A stretch of 64,000 nt of DNA. It comes from JBDWFY01 sp965275915 (GTDB lineage Bacteria; Pseudomonadota; Alphaproteobacteria; Rhizobiales; Stappiaceae). Shown piece by piece: positions 45,680 through 55,797 of this stretch. Location of the stretch: positions 682,001-746,000 of the forward strand of contig CBDHYI010000008.1 of assembly GCA_965275915.1 (NCBI GenBank), read 5' to 3'. The notes beneath the pieces are model-generated. The model was not told the DNA's origin and searched no databases. It worked only from the letters and a program-made list of their open reading frames with translations. The position numbers were made by a program, and so were the translations under genes. Numbering within the stretch: the stretch's first letter is position 1; each line of letters opens with the position of its first letter.

Positions 45680-45953
45680 AGAGTGTCCTCCGAAATGACC
45701 GGCGTGATGGTTGATCCTGCCGGTATGATTCGCCGCGTCAATTTAGGCGGCGCAGGAATCATACTCTCAGGTGGGGCGAATTGCCGCAAGCAGTAACTAT
45801 TGAATTTTCGCTTTGCTGACACGGGGTTGGAAGGAACCGGCAGCAAACGCATTGTTTCGCATGGCTCCTGCGCGCCTTGGGAAACCTTCATAAAAGGATC
45901 CGGGCACGCTGTTTTCCGCGCGCCCGGTTCAGATTTGCAGACCGGATATTTCT

Positions 45954-46781
45954 TCAGGCCTTTGCTGCGTCTTTCAGGTTTGCAATTGCCTCATCGGTCG
46001 ACCAGACGGCATTGGCCATGTACCGGAAGTTGACAAGCGCAGCCAGATAACCGTCACCCTCGGGCAGCATGGCGGCGGCTGTGGCGTCTCTGATCACTGC
46101 AACTTCAAAACCCTGTTCCAACAATTCCCGCATATGGGACTCGGTGCACAGGTTGGCGGACATTCCGGCAAGCAGAACCTGGTCGATTTTCTGTTTGCGC
46201 AACTGTAACGTCAGGTCATTGGAATCGTTGCCGTAGAGCTTGTGCGGTGAGGTCACGATCGTTTTGCCGTCATGGATGTATTTTTTATATTGCGGCATGA
46301 AGTCGGCACCGGAATTTTCAAAACCTTCGGTCGTCAAGGCTCCTTTCCGGTCGAACATGCCGATTTTGTGCATCAGCTTTTCCAGCGCACCTTCAAACCG
46401 CCAGCCATGGTCGGTCGGGTAGTAGAAGTGGGGTGATACGGCGACCACCATATCCAGGTCCTTGGCGGCGATGAAGAGCTTTTCAATATTTTCAACCGTG
46501 TTATGCCGTTTGACGCTCTCGCCGATCACGCCCCAGGTGACCCCGTCAGGGCTCAGAAAGTCGATCTGCGGATCAGTTACAACAAGGGCCGTCCGTTTAA
46601 TATCGAGCGTCATGTCGCTTTGCGGCAGTGCGGGCTTCGCAGGATCGGCATAGGGATTGTCCGCGGCCTGCGCAGTGCCTGAACCGGCTGCCGCGGCCAC
46701 CGTCGCAGCGGCTGTCGCGGCAAGACCCGTGCGAAGCGCGTCTCGCCGGCTCACGGACTTATCATCGTGGTGACCACACAT
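45954..46781 (-). CDS. Tat-exported isochorismatase-like cysteine hydrolase
   Basis: A 275-residue hydrolase of the isochorismatase/nicotinamidase superfamily. The catalytic triad is visible: Asp in VTDPQIDFL, Lys in SPHKLYG and Cys in AGMSANLCTESHM. The N-terminus carries a twin-arginine signal (SRRDALRTGLAATAAATVAAA, cleavage after AQA), so it should act in the periplasm, unusual for the family but seen in a subgroup. ATG at 46781 has AGGAG upstream; the longer frame to 46904 is rejected. Divergent from an AraC regulator, which probably controls it. Confidence 0.88.
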   Translation of the reverse strand: MCGHHDDKSVSRRDALRTGLAATAAATVAAAAGSGTAQAADNPYADPAKPALPQSDMTLDIKRTALVVTDPQIDFLSPDGVTWGVIGESVKRHNTVENIEKLFIAAKDLDMVVAVSPHFYYPTDHGWRFEGALEKLMHKIGMFDRKGALTTEGFENSGADFMPQYKKYIHDGKTIVTSPHKLYGNDSNDLTLQLRKQKIDQVLLAGMSANLCTESHMRELLEQGFEVAVIRDATAAAMLPEGDGYLAALVNFRYMANAVWSTDEAIANLKDAAKA

Positions 46782-46909
46782 GGTGAACTCCTTTTCTGTC
46801 TCTGACAATGACAGCAAGGTGGCCCATGCGATGTGTCTTTTCGTCTGAAAAACGTGCCTGGAGAGCCTTTCCGTGTATCTATTTGAGGAAACACGCGTCA
46901 TCATGAGCC

Positions 46910-47821
46910 ATGTCCTTCGACCGCATTTTTGATGAGCTGGAAATCAGTGCTGATCCGTTTGCCCTCTGTGAGCTGCAAGGCAAATGCACGCTTGGGCTTG
47001 CCGGGCAGGCCGGGGCAACACTGCACTACCTTCTGGCGGGACGAGGAGAGCTTATCTTGAAGGGCCACCCGCCGATTCCGATAAAGGCGGGTACTTTGGC
47101 CCTTGTCCCGACCCTTCAACCTCATACTCTGCGCAGTTTCGGCGGTCCCGGTCATCCCGTTCCGGATTGCCACCCGGCTGAGCTTGATCTGGCCAGTCAC
47201 CTGCGAACCGGTGAAGATCCGGCGGACTCGGAGAAACTTCTTGCGATCTGCAGCCATGTCAATGTCGGGATCAGAGGCACCGGCGGGATTGTCAACCTGG
47301 TGCGTGAGCCGATTGTCGAGCAGGTTCAGTGGGACTCAAAACACCTGCCGGTTGCGGCAATTCTTGAGGAATTGTCGCAGCCGAAACTGGGCAGCCGCGC
47401 AATGGTCCGCACATTGTTGCTTCAATGCGTCATTCAATTGCTGCGTGATCGGGTTCTGGCAAAAGACGGTGCCATGAACTGGATGCTTGCGCTCATCGAT
47501 GAAAAGCTCTGGGCATCCCTGCAGGCGATGCTCGACAGTCCGGGCGATCAGCACTCAGTGGAAAGCCTTGCAGCACGGGCGGGAATGAGCCGGTCCACGT
47601 TCGCGAGCCGGTTTGCAGCCGCTTACGGCAGCGGACCGATGGAACTCTTGAGAGAATTGAGAATGCATCTGGCGGCATCGTTGCTTGCACGGTCCGATAT
47701 GCCGGTCAAACGGGTTGCCGCCCTCGTGGGATTCAGCAGTCGCAGCGCCTTCACGAGAACGTTCACCCAGGCAACGGGATCCTCACCCAATCAGTTTCGG
47801 GCAAACACCGTCAGTGCTTAG
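46910..47821 (+). CDS. AraC-family regulator with cupin sensor domain
   Basis: A 303-residue activator-type regulator. The N-terminal cupin (LHYLLAGRGELILKGHPPIP, AGTLALVPTLQPH) is the AraC_binding/Cupin_6 type. Two helix-turn-helix motifs occupy the last 100 residues (VESLAARAGMSRSTFASRF; VKRVAALVGFSSRSAFTRTF). It is divergent from the Tat-exported cysteine hydrolase with a 128-bp shared promoter region, so regulation of that gene is likely. Confidence 0.9.
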   Translation: MSFDRIFDELEISADPFALCELQGKCTLGLAGQAGATLHYLLAGRGELILKGHPPIPIKAGTLALVPTLQPHTLRSFGGPGHPVPDCHPAELDLASHLRTGEDPADSEKLLAICSHVNVGIRGTGGIVNLVREPIVEQVQWDSKHLPVAAILEELSQPKLGSRAMVRTLLLQCVIQLLRDRVLAKDGAMNWMLALIDEKLWASLQAMLDSPGDQHSVESLAARAGMSRSTFASRFAAAYGSGPMELLRELRMHLAASLLARSDMPVKRVAALVGFSSRSAFTRTFTQATGSSPNQFRANTVSA

Positions 47822-47854
47822 GGCGTGTTGTGACCATTCAACCTTTATGATGGT

Positions 47855-49267
47855 CTACGTTTTGGCAGATGCGAACCGGACGGCAGCAGCCAGGCCGACC
47901 AGTGCAAGCGGCAGGCAGCAGAGGAAGATGGCCCAGGTGGCAAACTCCAAAGAGCCTCCGGGCGTCGCGGCCTCAATGCCGGCTGCATTTGCAATGATGC
48001 CTATATAGGCGGCACCGAGAGCGTAACCCAAACGCTGCACGGTGGGAATTGCAGCCGAGACACGTTGCTTTTCATCCTCCGGCGCAAGTATGGTCGCTCT
48101 GCGAAGAATGAACGTCCAGGCGGTTCCAAAGCCGGCGCCCTGCAGCGCGGCAAACACGGCGACCAGCCAGACCGGGCCTGCGCCCACGCTGTAGCCAAGA
48201 CCGGGGATACTGGCCGTGATTGCCAGCATTCCGGCCAGAATGTATCCCGGATCGCGCCGCTCGGGACTCCCGGACAAAATAAGGGCCATTGCGGTCCATG
48301 CGATCGCCTCCACCGCAATGACATAACCGGCGACAAGTGCTGAAATTCCATGCAGTTTTGTAATCAGGAACGGCACATAAACGCCGATGGCGATTGTCGC
48401 GGCGGCAAAGCACAGGATCATCAGCAACGCCGCACCGATCGGATCGACGAAACTGAGCGGATATTTCGGCAGGAGACGGTTCGCCGAGCGGGTGCTGTCA
48501 AGAACGAGGAATATGCCAAGGCAGATGACACCGGCAAGGACAAGGAGCGCGGTCCTCAGCGGGGCGATCTCGATACCGGCATAGGCTATCGCCAGAACGC
48601 CTGCCGTCAACCAGGACAAACGGAACACGGGAAACCGGCCAACATCGGTTTCCGGCTCAAGCCGTCCGGACATGTCTGGTCTGGTAAAAAGCCATCCTGC
48701 GACGATGAACGCCTGAAACGCGAAGACCCAAAAACCCATTCGCCAGCTTGCGAATTCAACAAAAAGGCCACCGATCAGCGGCCCGGAGAAGGCTGATACA
48801 GCCCAAATGGTCGAGATCGCGCCCATCACGCGGGCGATCAGCCGCGTCGGGAACAAAAGGCCGGCCGCCACGAAAGAAATGGCCATCAGTCCGCCACCGC
48901 CAAGACCCTGCAACAGGCGTCCCGTGAGCAGCAGGCCCATGAAGGGGGCAATTGCGCTGAGAGCGCAGCCGACAGCGAACACCGCGGCGGCGGCAGCCAT
49001 CGGATGGCGAATGCCGTAGCGTGTTGCCACCAGACCGCTTGCTGCGCCGGCGACGATCGAGCCGATCTCATAAAGTGCGAAGGTCCAGGGTATGAACGGG
49101 ACGCCGCCGATATCCGCGACAATAGCCGGAAGCATGGTCGAGACGAGCAGCCCGTCAGCCGCATGCAGCCAGACGCCCATGCAAACCATGGCCAGCGGCG
49201 TCGCATAGTGCCGGGAAAAAATATCCCGCCATTTTGCATGCTCCTGCTGTTCCGCTCTGTCGGTCAC
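47855..49267 (-). CDS. MFS multidrug-type transporter (EmrB/QacA-like)
   Basis: A 470-residue major facilitator protein with about fourteen hydrophobic segments, as in the DHA2 drug:proton antiporter group. MLPAIVADIGGVPFIPWTFALYEIG in the first helices and LLQGLGGGGLMAISF (helix 5, antiporter-type Gly-rich motif) are characteristic. Function as exporter is family-based; substrate unknown. It is convergent with the AraC gene and divergent from the thioredoxin-fold gene. Confidence 0.85.
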   Translation of the reverse strand: MTDRAEQQEHAKWRDIFSRHYATPLAMVCMGVWLHAADGLLVSTMLPAIVADIGGVPFIPWTFALYEIGSIVAGAASGLVATRYGIRHPMAAAAAVFAVGCALSAIAPFMGLLLTGRLLQGLGGGGLMAISFVAAGLLFPTRLIARVMGAISTIWAVSAFSGPLIGGLFVEFASWRMGFWVFAFQAFIVAGWLFTRPDMSGRLEPETDVGRFPVFRLSWLTAGVLAIAYAGIEIAPLRTALLVLAGVICLGIFLVLDSTRSANRLLPKYPLSFVDPIGAALLMILCFAAATIAIGVYVPFLITKLHGISALVAGYVIAVEAIAWTAMALILSGSPERRDPGYILAGMLAITASIPGLGYSVGAGPVWLVAVFAALQGAGFGTAWTFILRRATILAPEDEKQRVSAAIPTVQRLGYALGAAYIGIIANAAGIEAATPGGSLEFATWAIFLCCLPLALVGLAAAVRFASAKT

Positions 49268-49456
49268 GACGTTCCTTCAAAATCTGCGGATTGATGTCTC
49301 ATGCCTGAGGTCTCGAACCGGTAAGCGCGGGGAAAAGTCTTTTTAAACTTACACGTGTCTTGCACATGTCGCAGACTATGCGCTGTAATCGGTTCGCAAT
49401 ACAAAATTATGCCGATTCCGCCAACCGAATGGGATTGGCAAAACGGGAGATCCATT

Positions 49457-50002
49457 GTGGCGACAGATACACCGGTCTGCGATTTCGGGTGGAAAGCAAA
49501 GCCGTTTTCCTTGAAGGACCCCGGCGGCAAAAAATATGCAATGGCCGACATGATGGGCGAAAACGGGTTGCTCGTCGCCTTCATATGCAATCACTGTCCC
49601 TATGTGGTTGCGGTCATTGATCGGCTTGTAACGGATGCTGCCGCGCTGAAGCAGGCAGGTATCGGTACGATCGCAATTATGTCGAATGATTATGAGCGCT
49701 ATACCGCCGATGCACCTTCGGAAATGACGCGGTTCGCCGAAAATCACTCATTCGCATTTCCTTATGTTGTCGATGAAGACCAGAGCGTGGCCCGCGACTA
49801 CGGTGCTGTCTGCACACCTGATTTTTTTGGCTTCAACAAAGACTTTGAACTTCAATATCGGGGGCGTCTGGACGATGCGGGCCGGGGCGATCCGGCGGGC
49901 AGGACGCCTGAGCTGCTTCATGCCATGACGCAGATTGCGGAGACCGGACAGGGGCCGAGGGAGCAAATCCCGTCGATGGGATGTTCCATAAAATGGCGTT
50001 AG
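49457..50002 (+). CDS. Thioredoxin-fold redox protein (AhpC/TSA-like)
   Basis: A 181-residue cytosolic thioredoxin-like protein of the widespread group beginning VCDFGWKAKPFSLKD. The redox-active pair is CNHCPYV, followed by AIMSNDYERY and DYGAVCTPDFFGF (resolving-region cis-Pro). It probably reduces or senses thiols or peroxides; the exact substrate is unknown. GTG at 49457 is chosen because GGGAGA lies seven bases upstream and the protein then starts as in homologues. The frame extends to ATG 49409 and 49355. Confidence 0.85.
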   Translation: MATDTPVCDFGWKAKPFSLKDPGGKKYAMADMMGENGLLVAFICNHCPYVVAVIDRLVTDAAALKQAGIGTIAIMSNDYERYTADAPSEMTRFAENHSFAFPYVVDEDQSVARDYGAVCTPDFFGFNKDFELQYRGRLDDAGRGDPAGRTPELLHAMTQIAETGQGPREQIPSMGCSIKWR

Positions 50003-50086
50003 GCGCTGATCCGCCATTTCAATCACATATATGAGTTCTCAACCCGGTCTGAGGGTTTATTCGCAATTTGGGGGCGGCAGCGGGGC

Positions 50087-51694
50087 ATGAGCGCCAATAA
50101 ACTGAAACGGGAGATCGGCCCGGTTGGCGTGATCGCGCTGGTGGTCAGCGGCATGATCGGTTCCGGCTGGCTGTTTGCACCGCTCCTTGTGGCCCAGCTT
50201 GCAGGCCCGGCGGCGATCATCGCCTGGATCATCGGTGCGTTTGCCATGCTGCTGCTGGCGCTGACCTTCGGCGAGATTTCGGCGATGTTTCCGCTTCCGG
50301 GGGGAATTGCAAGCATCCCGCAGGTGACGCACGGCAACGTTGTCTCTGTCGCCATGGGCTGGACGGCGTGGCTAGGCTATCTTCTGACGGCTCCTCTGGA
50401 GGTTGAGGCAACCCTCAGATATCTCAGCGGAAGCGCGCCCTGGCTTTATCAGGGAGACAGCATCGAAGACCTGTCAACGGCAGGATCGTTTGTTGCGCTT
50501 GGGTTCATGGCGTTTTTTGTCGTGCTGAATGCGCTGGGCGTCAAACTGTTCACTTATGTCAATACCGGCGTCACGTGGATAAAGGTAATCGTTCCGATCG
50601 TCATCGCCGTGGTGATCATGTCAACGTCGTTTGAGCCCGCAAATTTTGTCGACCAGGGCGGTTTCGCACCCAGTGGCCTTGCAGGCATTCTGGGTGCCAT
50701 TTCCTCCGGCGGTGTTATCCTGTCGATGATCGGGTTCCGTCATGCCATCGATATGGCGGGAGAGGTGCGGAACCCCGGGCGTACGATCCCGATGGCGCTG
50801 ATAACCGCCATGCTGATTTGTCTTGCGATCTATCTCAGCCTTCAGATTGCTTTCGTCGGCGCTCTTCCGGCGGACTCGCTTACCAACGGTTGGGCTGCCC
50901 TGCATTTTACACATCAGGGCGGCCCGCTCGCTTCGCTGGCAACGGCAGTGGGTCTGCTGTGGCTGGTCAGCCTGATGAACATGACCGCGGTCCTGTCGCC
51001 GTTCGGCGGTGCGCTTGTGGCGTTTGGCGCAAACGCACGCCTCGTCATGGCAATGACCGGAACGCGTTTCATGCCGAAGATATTTGCCAGCCTGTCCCGC
51101 TACGGCGTGCCGCTTTATGCACTCTTGCTGAATATGGTGCTGGGCTGGATTGCGGTTTGGTTCCTGCCGTTTTCCGAACTGGTATCCGTGCACAGCTCGC
51201 TGGTCATGTTGTCCTTCATCGTCGGTCCTGTCGCCGTCGTCGCTCTTCGCACGCTGGCGGCTGACTATTCACGGCCATTCCGGTTGCCGTGTGTGACGCT
51301 GGTTGGTTACATGACGTTCGTTCTGTCGACTCTGATCGTTTTCTGGAGCGGATGGGAAACGATGAAGGTAATCGGTGTCGCGATGATCGTCGGGATCATC
51401 CTGTTTATCATTCGCCTGCCGGGCATGGGCAGGCATGAGTTGCATCTGAGACAGGCCGCATGGCTGCTGCCTTATGCGGTCGGGATGGGACTTGTTTCCT
51501 ATCTGGGAGATTTCGGTGGCATCGGTCTCCTAGGTTCCGGTGTCGATGTTTTTCTGTGCATCGTAATCGCTGTAGCGACATTTCGATATGCGGTCCGGAC
51601 AACGCTGTCGCAAACGCATTTCGATAACCGGACAAGGGATGTGCTTGAAGAGGCCGGGATCGACAAGGCCGTACTGGACAATATTGAGATCTGA
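50087..51694 (+). CDS. APC-family amino acid permease
   Basis: A 535-residue inner membrane transporter of the amino acid-polyamine-organocation superfamily. VIALVVSGMIGSGWLFAPL is the substrate-binding unwound helix 1 (GxG), and EISAMFPLPGGIASIP is helix 2-3. The helix 6 region is FRHAIDMAGEVRNPGRTIP, with Asp or Glu after the break. About twelve to fourteen helices. It transports an amino acid or amine; substrate not inferable. It is convergent with the polyphosphate kinase gene (6-bp gap). Confidence 0.9.
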   Translation: MSANKLKREIGPVGVIALVVSGMIGSGWLFAPLLVAQLAGPAAIIAWIIGAFAMLLLALTFGEISAMFPLPGGIASIPQVTHGNVVSVAMGWTAWLGYLLTAPLEVEATLRYLSGSAPWLYQGDSIEDLSTAGSFVALGFMAFFVVLNALGVKLFTYVNTGVTWIKVIVPIVIAVVIMSTSFEPANFVDQGGFAPSGLAGILGAISSGGVILSMIGFRHAIDMAGEVRNPGRTIPMALITAMLICLAIYLSLQIAFVGALPADSLTNGWAALHFTHQGGPLASLATAVGLLWLVSLMNMTAVLSPFGGALVAFGANARLVMAMTGTRFMPKIFASLSRYGVPLYALLLNMVLGWIAVWFLPFSELVSVHSSLVMLSFIVGPVAVVALRTLAADYSRPFRLPCVTLVGYMTFVLSTLIVFWSGWETMKVIGVAMIVGIILFIIRLPGMGRHELHLRQAAWLLPYAVGMGLVSYLGDFGGIGLLGSGVDVFLCIVIAVATFRYAVRTTLSQTHFDNRTRDVLEEAGIDKAVLDNIEI

Positions 51695-51700
51695 AAAGGC

Positions 51701-53254
51701 TCAGCCAAGCGCAGCGGTCAGCCGATCGCAATAGGTTCGGATGGCTTTGACGCGGGCGAACCGTTTGTCGTTGCCTTCAATTAGGGTCCAGGGCGCTTTG
51801 GCTGTGCTGGTATATTGGACCATGTCGTTCACGGCCTGCTCATAATAGGCCCACTTTTCCCGATTGCGCCAGTCCTCGTCCGTCAGTTTCCAGCGTTTAT
51901 AGGGCGTTTCCTCGCGTTGTTTGAAGCGCTGGTACTGCTCGTCCTTGGAGATGTGTATCCAGTATTTTATCAGGACGATGCCGTGATCGATCAACTGGTC
52001 CTCAAAATCGTTGATTTCGGCGTATGACCGTCGCCATTCGTCTTCGCTGGCAAACTCTTCCACCCGTTCGACCAGAACGCGGCCGTACCAGGAACGGTCG
52101 AAAATGCTGATATAGCCGGAGCGGGGAAGGCGGCGCCAGAACCGCCAAAGATGGTGTTGTGCCTTCTCTTCGTCGGTGGGCGCGGCAAAACCATGGACCT
52201 GATAGTTTCGGGCTTCCAGTCCTTCACCGATCCGGCGGATTGCGCCGCCTTTTCCCGCAGCGTCAGGGCCCTCGAAGACGAGCATGCTGGCGATATTTTT
52301 TGCTTTTGCCTGCAGATGCAGCCGGTGCAGCCGGGCCTGCAAATCAATCAGTTCTTTCCGGTATTCCTTTTTGTCGAGGCTTTTCGTCATGTCGAGCCGG
52401 TTTAATATGGTGACGGTGCTGGCTGGAATTGGTTTCTGCTCCGGAACATCGTCGGCCTGAACGGTGCCTTTCTTCGTTGTGTTGGAGGCTTTTTTCCGGT
52501 TGTTTTCCTTTGCGGGCTCGGCGGGACCTTCGAGGGGTGGATAAAGATCCAACCTGTGCTTCAACTGATCCCGGAGTATGGTTGCGACGGTCAATGCCCG
52601 GTAGTTTGCATCGACACCTTCCACGATCGTCCAGGGTGCAATGCCCCGATTGGTGCGGGATATCACCTGTTCCGCTACGCTGATAAACCTGTCGTAACGC
52701 TTCCAGTTTTTCCAGTCCCGTTTGGTCACCCGCGCTTTGGTCAGGGGATCTCTCTCCAGGCTCTTCAGCCGTTCTTCCTGGCGGTCGCGGCTGAGATGCA
52801 TCCAGAACTTGAGAATGAGAGCGCCGTCGCGAGCCAGGGCCCGCTCAAATTGCGAGATGCGTTCGAGGCGGGATATGAATGTCGCTTCATCGTCGTTTCC
52901 GTAAACCTTATCCAGGACGGGTTGCGAGTACCATGCGCTGAGAAACATACCTATGCGGCCGCGCGGCGGCAGATCGCGCCAGTATTTCCAGAACTCCGGT
53001 CGGTCGCCGGCGCTGTCGCCGGCTTCATCATACGCTCTGGTTATAAGCCATCTGGGGTCCATCCAGTAGTTCAGGAGACTGACGGTTTCCCCTTTTCCTG
53101 CGCCGTCTACTCCGGCAAACACCAGAATCGTCTGAAACTGCCCACCCTTATGCAGCGTATCCTGCAATTCCAACAGTTCCTGCCGCAGTGCCGGCTCGGC
53201 AGCCTTGAAGTCCGATTTGGAAACGGAAAGATTGAGTTCGGCCGTTTCAAACAT
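51701..53254 (-). CDS. pap: Polyphosphate:AMP phosphotransferase (tandem PPK2)
   Basis: A 517-residue enzyme with two fused PPK2 domains, the class II arrangement that phosphorylates AMP to ADP with polyphosphate. Domain one (residues 1-250) has VFAGVDGAGKGETV and PPRGRIGMFLSAWYSQPV. Domain two (about 280-515) has VFEGPDAAGKGGAIRRI, RLPRSGYISIFDRSWYGRVL and the lid RFKQREETPYKRWKLT. The canonical Walker B-type DRSWY is only in domain two, so that half is probably catalytic. The linker (NNRKKASNTTKKG) is charged and flexible. It stands alone with its own promoter region. Confidence 0.92.
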   Translation of the reverse strand: MFETAELNLSVSKSDFKAAEPALRQELLELQDTLHKGGQFQTILVFAGVDGAGKGETVSLLNYWMDPRWLITRAYDEAGDSAGDRPEFWKYWRDLPPRGRIGMFLSAWYSQPVLDKVYGNDDEATFISRLERISQFERALARDGALILKFWMHLSRDRQEERLKSLERDPLTKARVTKRDWKNWKRYDRFISVAEQVISRTNRGIAPWTIVEGVDANYRALTVATILRDQLKHRLDLYPPLEGPAEPAKENNRKKASNTTKKGTVQADDVPEQKPIPASTVTILNRLDMTKSLDKKEYRKELIDLQARLHRLHLQAKAKNIASMLVFEGPDAAGKGGAIRRIGEGLEARNYQVHGFAAPTDEEKAQHHLWRFWRRLPRSGYISIFDRSWYGRVLVERVEEFASEDEWRRSYAEINDFEDQLIDHGIVLIKYWIHISKDEQYQRFKQREETPYKRWKLTDEDWRNREKWAYYEQAVNDMVQYTSTAKAPWTLIEGNDKRFARVKAIRTYCDRLTAALG

Positions 53255-53364
53255 AAGCGGGTCGTCCCTTTTGTCGTCCCTCGGTCGCCGGTTATTCTAG
53301 GGGACATTTGCGGTGAGTAAATTGATTTAAGACATGTCCGGAGCTGCTGACCCTGTTGCAGTTT

Positions 53365-54258
53365 TTAAGACTGCAGGTTGAGTTCCGACGCAAGATAGCG
53401 TTCCAGTTCCCCGATAAATGTGTTGAGTTGCGGAATTTTTTCTGAGCGGCTGTGCCAGATCGCTCCCATCCCGATCTGGATAGGACGGCCGCCCTGCGTG
53501 ATCTTTCGGCTGCCCGGGCCGGTACGGGCCGATGAGGGGACAATTGCAATCCCGCGATCGACAGCGGCGAGCGCGATGAGCGTATGGGTAGATGAACTCT
53601 CATACGTGATGGACGGCCGGAGCCCTTCAAGTCGAAACGCCGCCTCCAGGACATTGCGGGACTGATACCGGTCGTTCAGAGCCAGCAGATCATAATGCGC
53701 CAGCTCCGACAAAGGGATTTCGCCGCAAGCCTCTTCGTGATTTCGGAAATTGCCGACGGCCAGCAGATCCATTGACCATAAGTGGTGGATCCGCAGTCCG
53801 CTCTCAACACCCGGTTCCGCCGTGATTGCCAGCGTGATCTCGCGGTTGACCAGTCGCCTTTGCAGTTCGGTGCCGCCGCCTTCCGTCAGGACCACGGAAA
53901 TGCCCGGTTGTTTCTTTGAGAATACAGGCAGAAATCCCGACAGCACGGTTTCAATCAGTTGCGGCGTCGCACCGACAATAATCTCCCCGCCAAGCGACCC
54001 GGATATGTTGCCGGCAGCCCGGGCCAGGGTCTGCATGGCGCCGTATGCTGCCGTCAATTCCGGCAGGAGCCGCCTTGCATCGGCTGTGGGCCGGATCCCG
54101 CGACCAAGCGGTTCGAAAAGCCTGACGCCCAGTTGTTCCTGCAACTCGTTCAGTCGCCGGGACAGCGCGGGTTGCGAAATATTGAGCTGTTGCGCTGCCT
54201 GAGTGACGTTGCCTGCTTCATAAACGGCGAGAAATGATTCCAGATGCTTTTGATGCAT
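53365..54258 (-). CDS. LysR-family regulator
   Basis: A 297-residue LysR regulator: N-terminal HTH (LAVYEAGNVTQAAQQLNISQPALSRRL) and a periplasmic-binding-like sensor domain (GEIIVGATPQLIETVLSGFLP). It is divergent from the acyl-CoA dehydrogenase gene with 168 bp between. That gap holds an AT-rich TTAATT-N11-AATTAA dyad near 54275-54300, consistent with a LysR operator. Control of the dehydrogenase is inferred from this arrangement. Confidence 0.88.
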   Translation of the reverse strand: MHQKHLESFLAVYEAGNVTQAAQQLNISQPALSRRLNELQEQLGVRLFEPLGRGIRPTADARRLLPELTAAYGAMQTLARAAGNISGSLGGEIIVGATPQLIETVLSGFLPVFSKKQPGISVVLTEGGGTELQRRLVNREITLAITAEPGVESGLRIHHLWSMDLLAVGNFRNHEEACGEIPLSELAHYDLLALNDRYQSRNVLEAAFRLEGLRPSITYESSSTHTLIALAAVDRGIAIVPSSARTGPGSRKITQGGRPIQIGMGAIWHSRSEKIPQLNTFIGELERYLASELNLQS

Positions 54259-54426
54259 ACATGCAAAATAGTCATTAATTCATATAAAATCAATTAATTA
54301 TACAAATTGATCTCCAACTGGTAGTCTCATTTCTGACATAATTGACGGGTCGCAGGCGCGCCCTCGCTGTCAGAATTCTTACGACCCCGTGCAAATGGCC
54401 TTCAAGAGGGTCCGGCAGGAGGAAAC

Positions 54427-55653
54427 ATGAATATTCATCAGGTACAAAAAGCCCTTGAAAACTCGCTGCCGCTGAGAAGTATGCCGGACAGGCACGAGAT
54501 ACAGCAACGGACGAAAGAAATCGCCGACACCGTATTGCGCCCCAACGCTGCGGAGGTGGACAGGACGGAAAACTATCCGTTTGAGAATGTCCGTGCGCTT
54601 TGCGGTGCCGGGCTTTGCGGCATGTCGATTCCTGTAGCCTATGGCGGCCTGGGAGCGCGCTTTGATACTGTTTGCGTCGCGGTTGAAGAGGCGGCCAAGG
54701 CCTGCGGGATCTCAGGCCGTATCATTGTCGATACCAATATGGGGGCCGTTCCGGCCATTATGACCTACGGATCGCCGGCTCAGAAGAAGCGGACTGCGGA
54801 ACTGGTGCTTTCCGGCGACAAACCGGCCATTTGTTTCAGCGAGCCGGATGCCGGATCCGACGCAACGGGCATGAAGACGCGGGCCGACAAACGCGGCGAC
54901 GGTTATGTTCTGAACGGCGTCAAACACTGGATCACCGGTGCCGGGGTTTCCAGGCTCTTTCTGGTTCTGGCCCATGTTTTTGACGGTGAGACAGACCTCG
55001 GCATCGGCTCGTTCATGGTCGTTGATGGAGAGACGGAAGGCTTTCGGATCGGCAGGCGCATTCCGGCCATGGGTCTGCGGGGCATCCCCGAGGGCTTCGT
55101 TCACCTTGAAGACTGTTATGTGCCGGCCTCCGCCCTGATCCTGCCGCCGGAAGGACTGAAGAAAGGGTTCGGGCAGATCATGCGGGCCTATAACTCCCAG
55201 CGGATCGGCGCCGCCGCGGTCGCTCTTGGTATTGCCCAGGGGGCTTATGAAGAAGCCTTGGCTTATGTCGACAAGCGCGAACAGTTCGGCCGCCCTATTT
55301 CGGAATTCCAGGGTCTGCAGTGGAAGCTTGCGGACATGTCGATCAAACTGCGCGCAGCGCGGCTTATGATTGAGGACACGGCACGGGCAGGGGATCCGTT
55401 TCCTGATATGACAATGGCGGCACAGGCGAAAATTTTCGCGGCCGAAGCTGCTGTCGAGATTACAAACGAGGCGCTGCAGATGCATGGGGCTGCCGGGTAC
55501 GGCCGGGACCTGCCGCTTGAACGGATGGTCCGCGATGCCCGCATGTTCACCATCGGCGGTGGCACAACCGAAATCCTGCGCAATATGGTGGCTGCCGGAA
55601 TCCTGGACCGGAAGTTGCCCCAGACGCGCGGCGGTGGGCCGAGAAACGCGTAA
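54427..55653 (+). CDS. Acyl-CoA dehydrogenase family protein
   Basis: A 408-residue flavoenzyme. FAD/substrate blocks ICFSEPDAGSDATGMKT and GVKHWITGAG and the C-terminal helices QRIGAAAVALGIAQGAYEEAL and LQMHGAAGYGRDLPLERMVRD are clear. The usual catalytic Glu position (YEGT in medium-chain enzymes) reads TIGGGTTEIL here, so the base may be elsewhere, as in long-chain and isovaleryl-type enzymes, or chemistry may differ. The substrate is unknown. It is divergent from a LysR regulator; AGGAGG lies just before the ATG. Confidence 0.9.
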   Translation: MNIHQVQKALENSLPLRSMPDRHEIQQRTKEIADTVLRPNAAEVDRTENYPFENVRALCGAGLCGMSIPVAYGGLGARFDTVCVAVEEAAKACGISGRIIVDTNMGAVPAIMTYGSPAQKKRTAELVLSGDKPAICFSEPDAGSDATGMKTRADKRGDGYVLNGVKHWITGAGVSRLFLVLAHVFDGETDLGIGSFMVVDGETEGFRIGRRIPAMGLRGIPEGFVHLEDCYVPASALILPPEGLKKGFGQIMRAYNSQRIGAAAVALGIAQGAYEEALAYVDKREQFGRPISEFQGLQWKLADMSIKLRAARLMIEDTARAGDPFPDMTMAAQAKIFAAEAAVEITNEALQMHGAAGYGRDLPLERMVRDARMFTIGGGTTEILRNMVAAGILDRKLPQTRGGGPRNA

Positions 55654-55797
55654 CCTCAACTGTCTTCAGAGCGGTGGCGATTAGCGGATCACCAGCTTTG
55701 GGAACAGCCGCTTTCCCTCCTCCGCTTCAATAAAGTCGTCAAGCTCGATCGACACGCTTATCTTTATGGGTTCATACCCTGAAGTACGATGCGGTTC

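Noticed and set aside
45680..45953. Possible gene or RNA between the stress protein and the cysteine hydrolase
   Set aside because: No frame with a ribosome site, no clear hairpin with a T-run and no family resemblance; it looks like plain promoter and trailer DNA.
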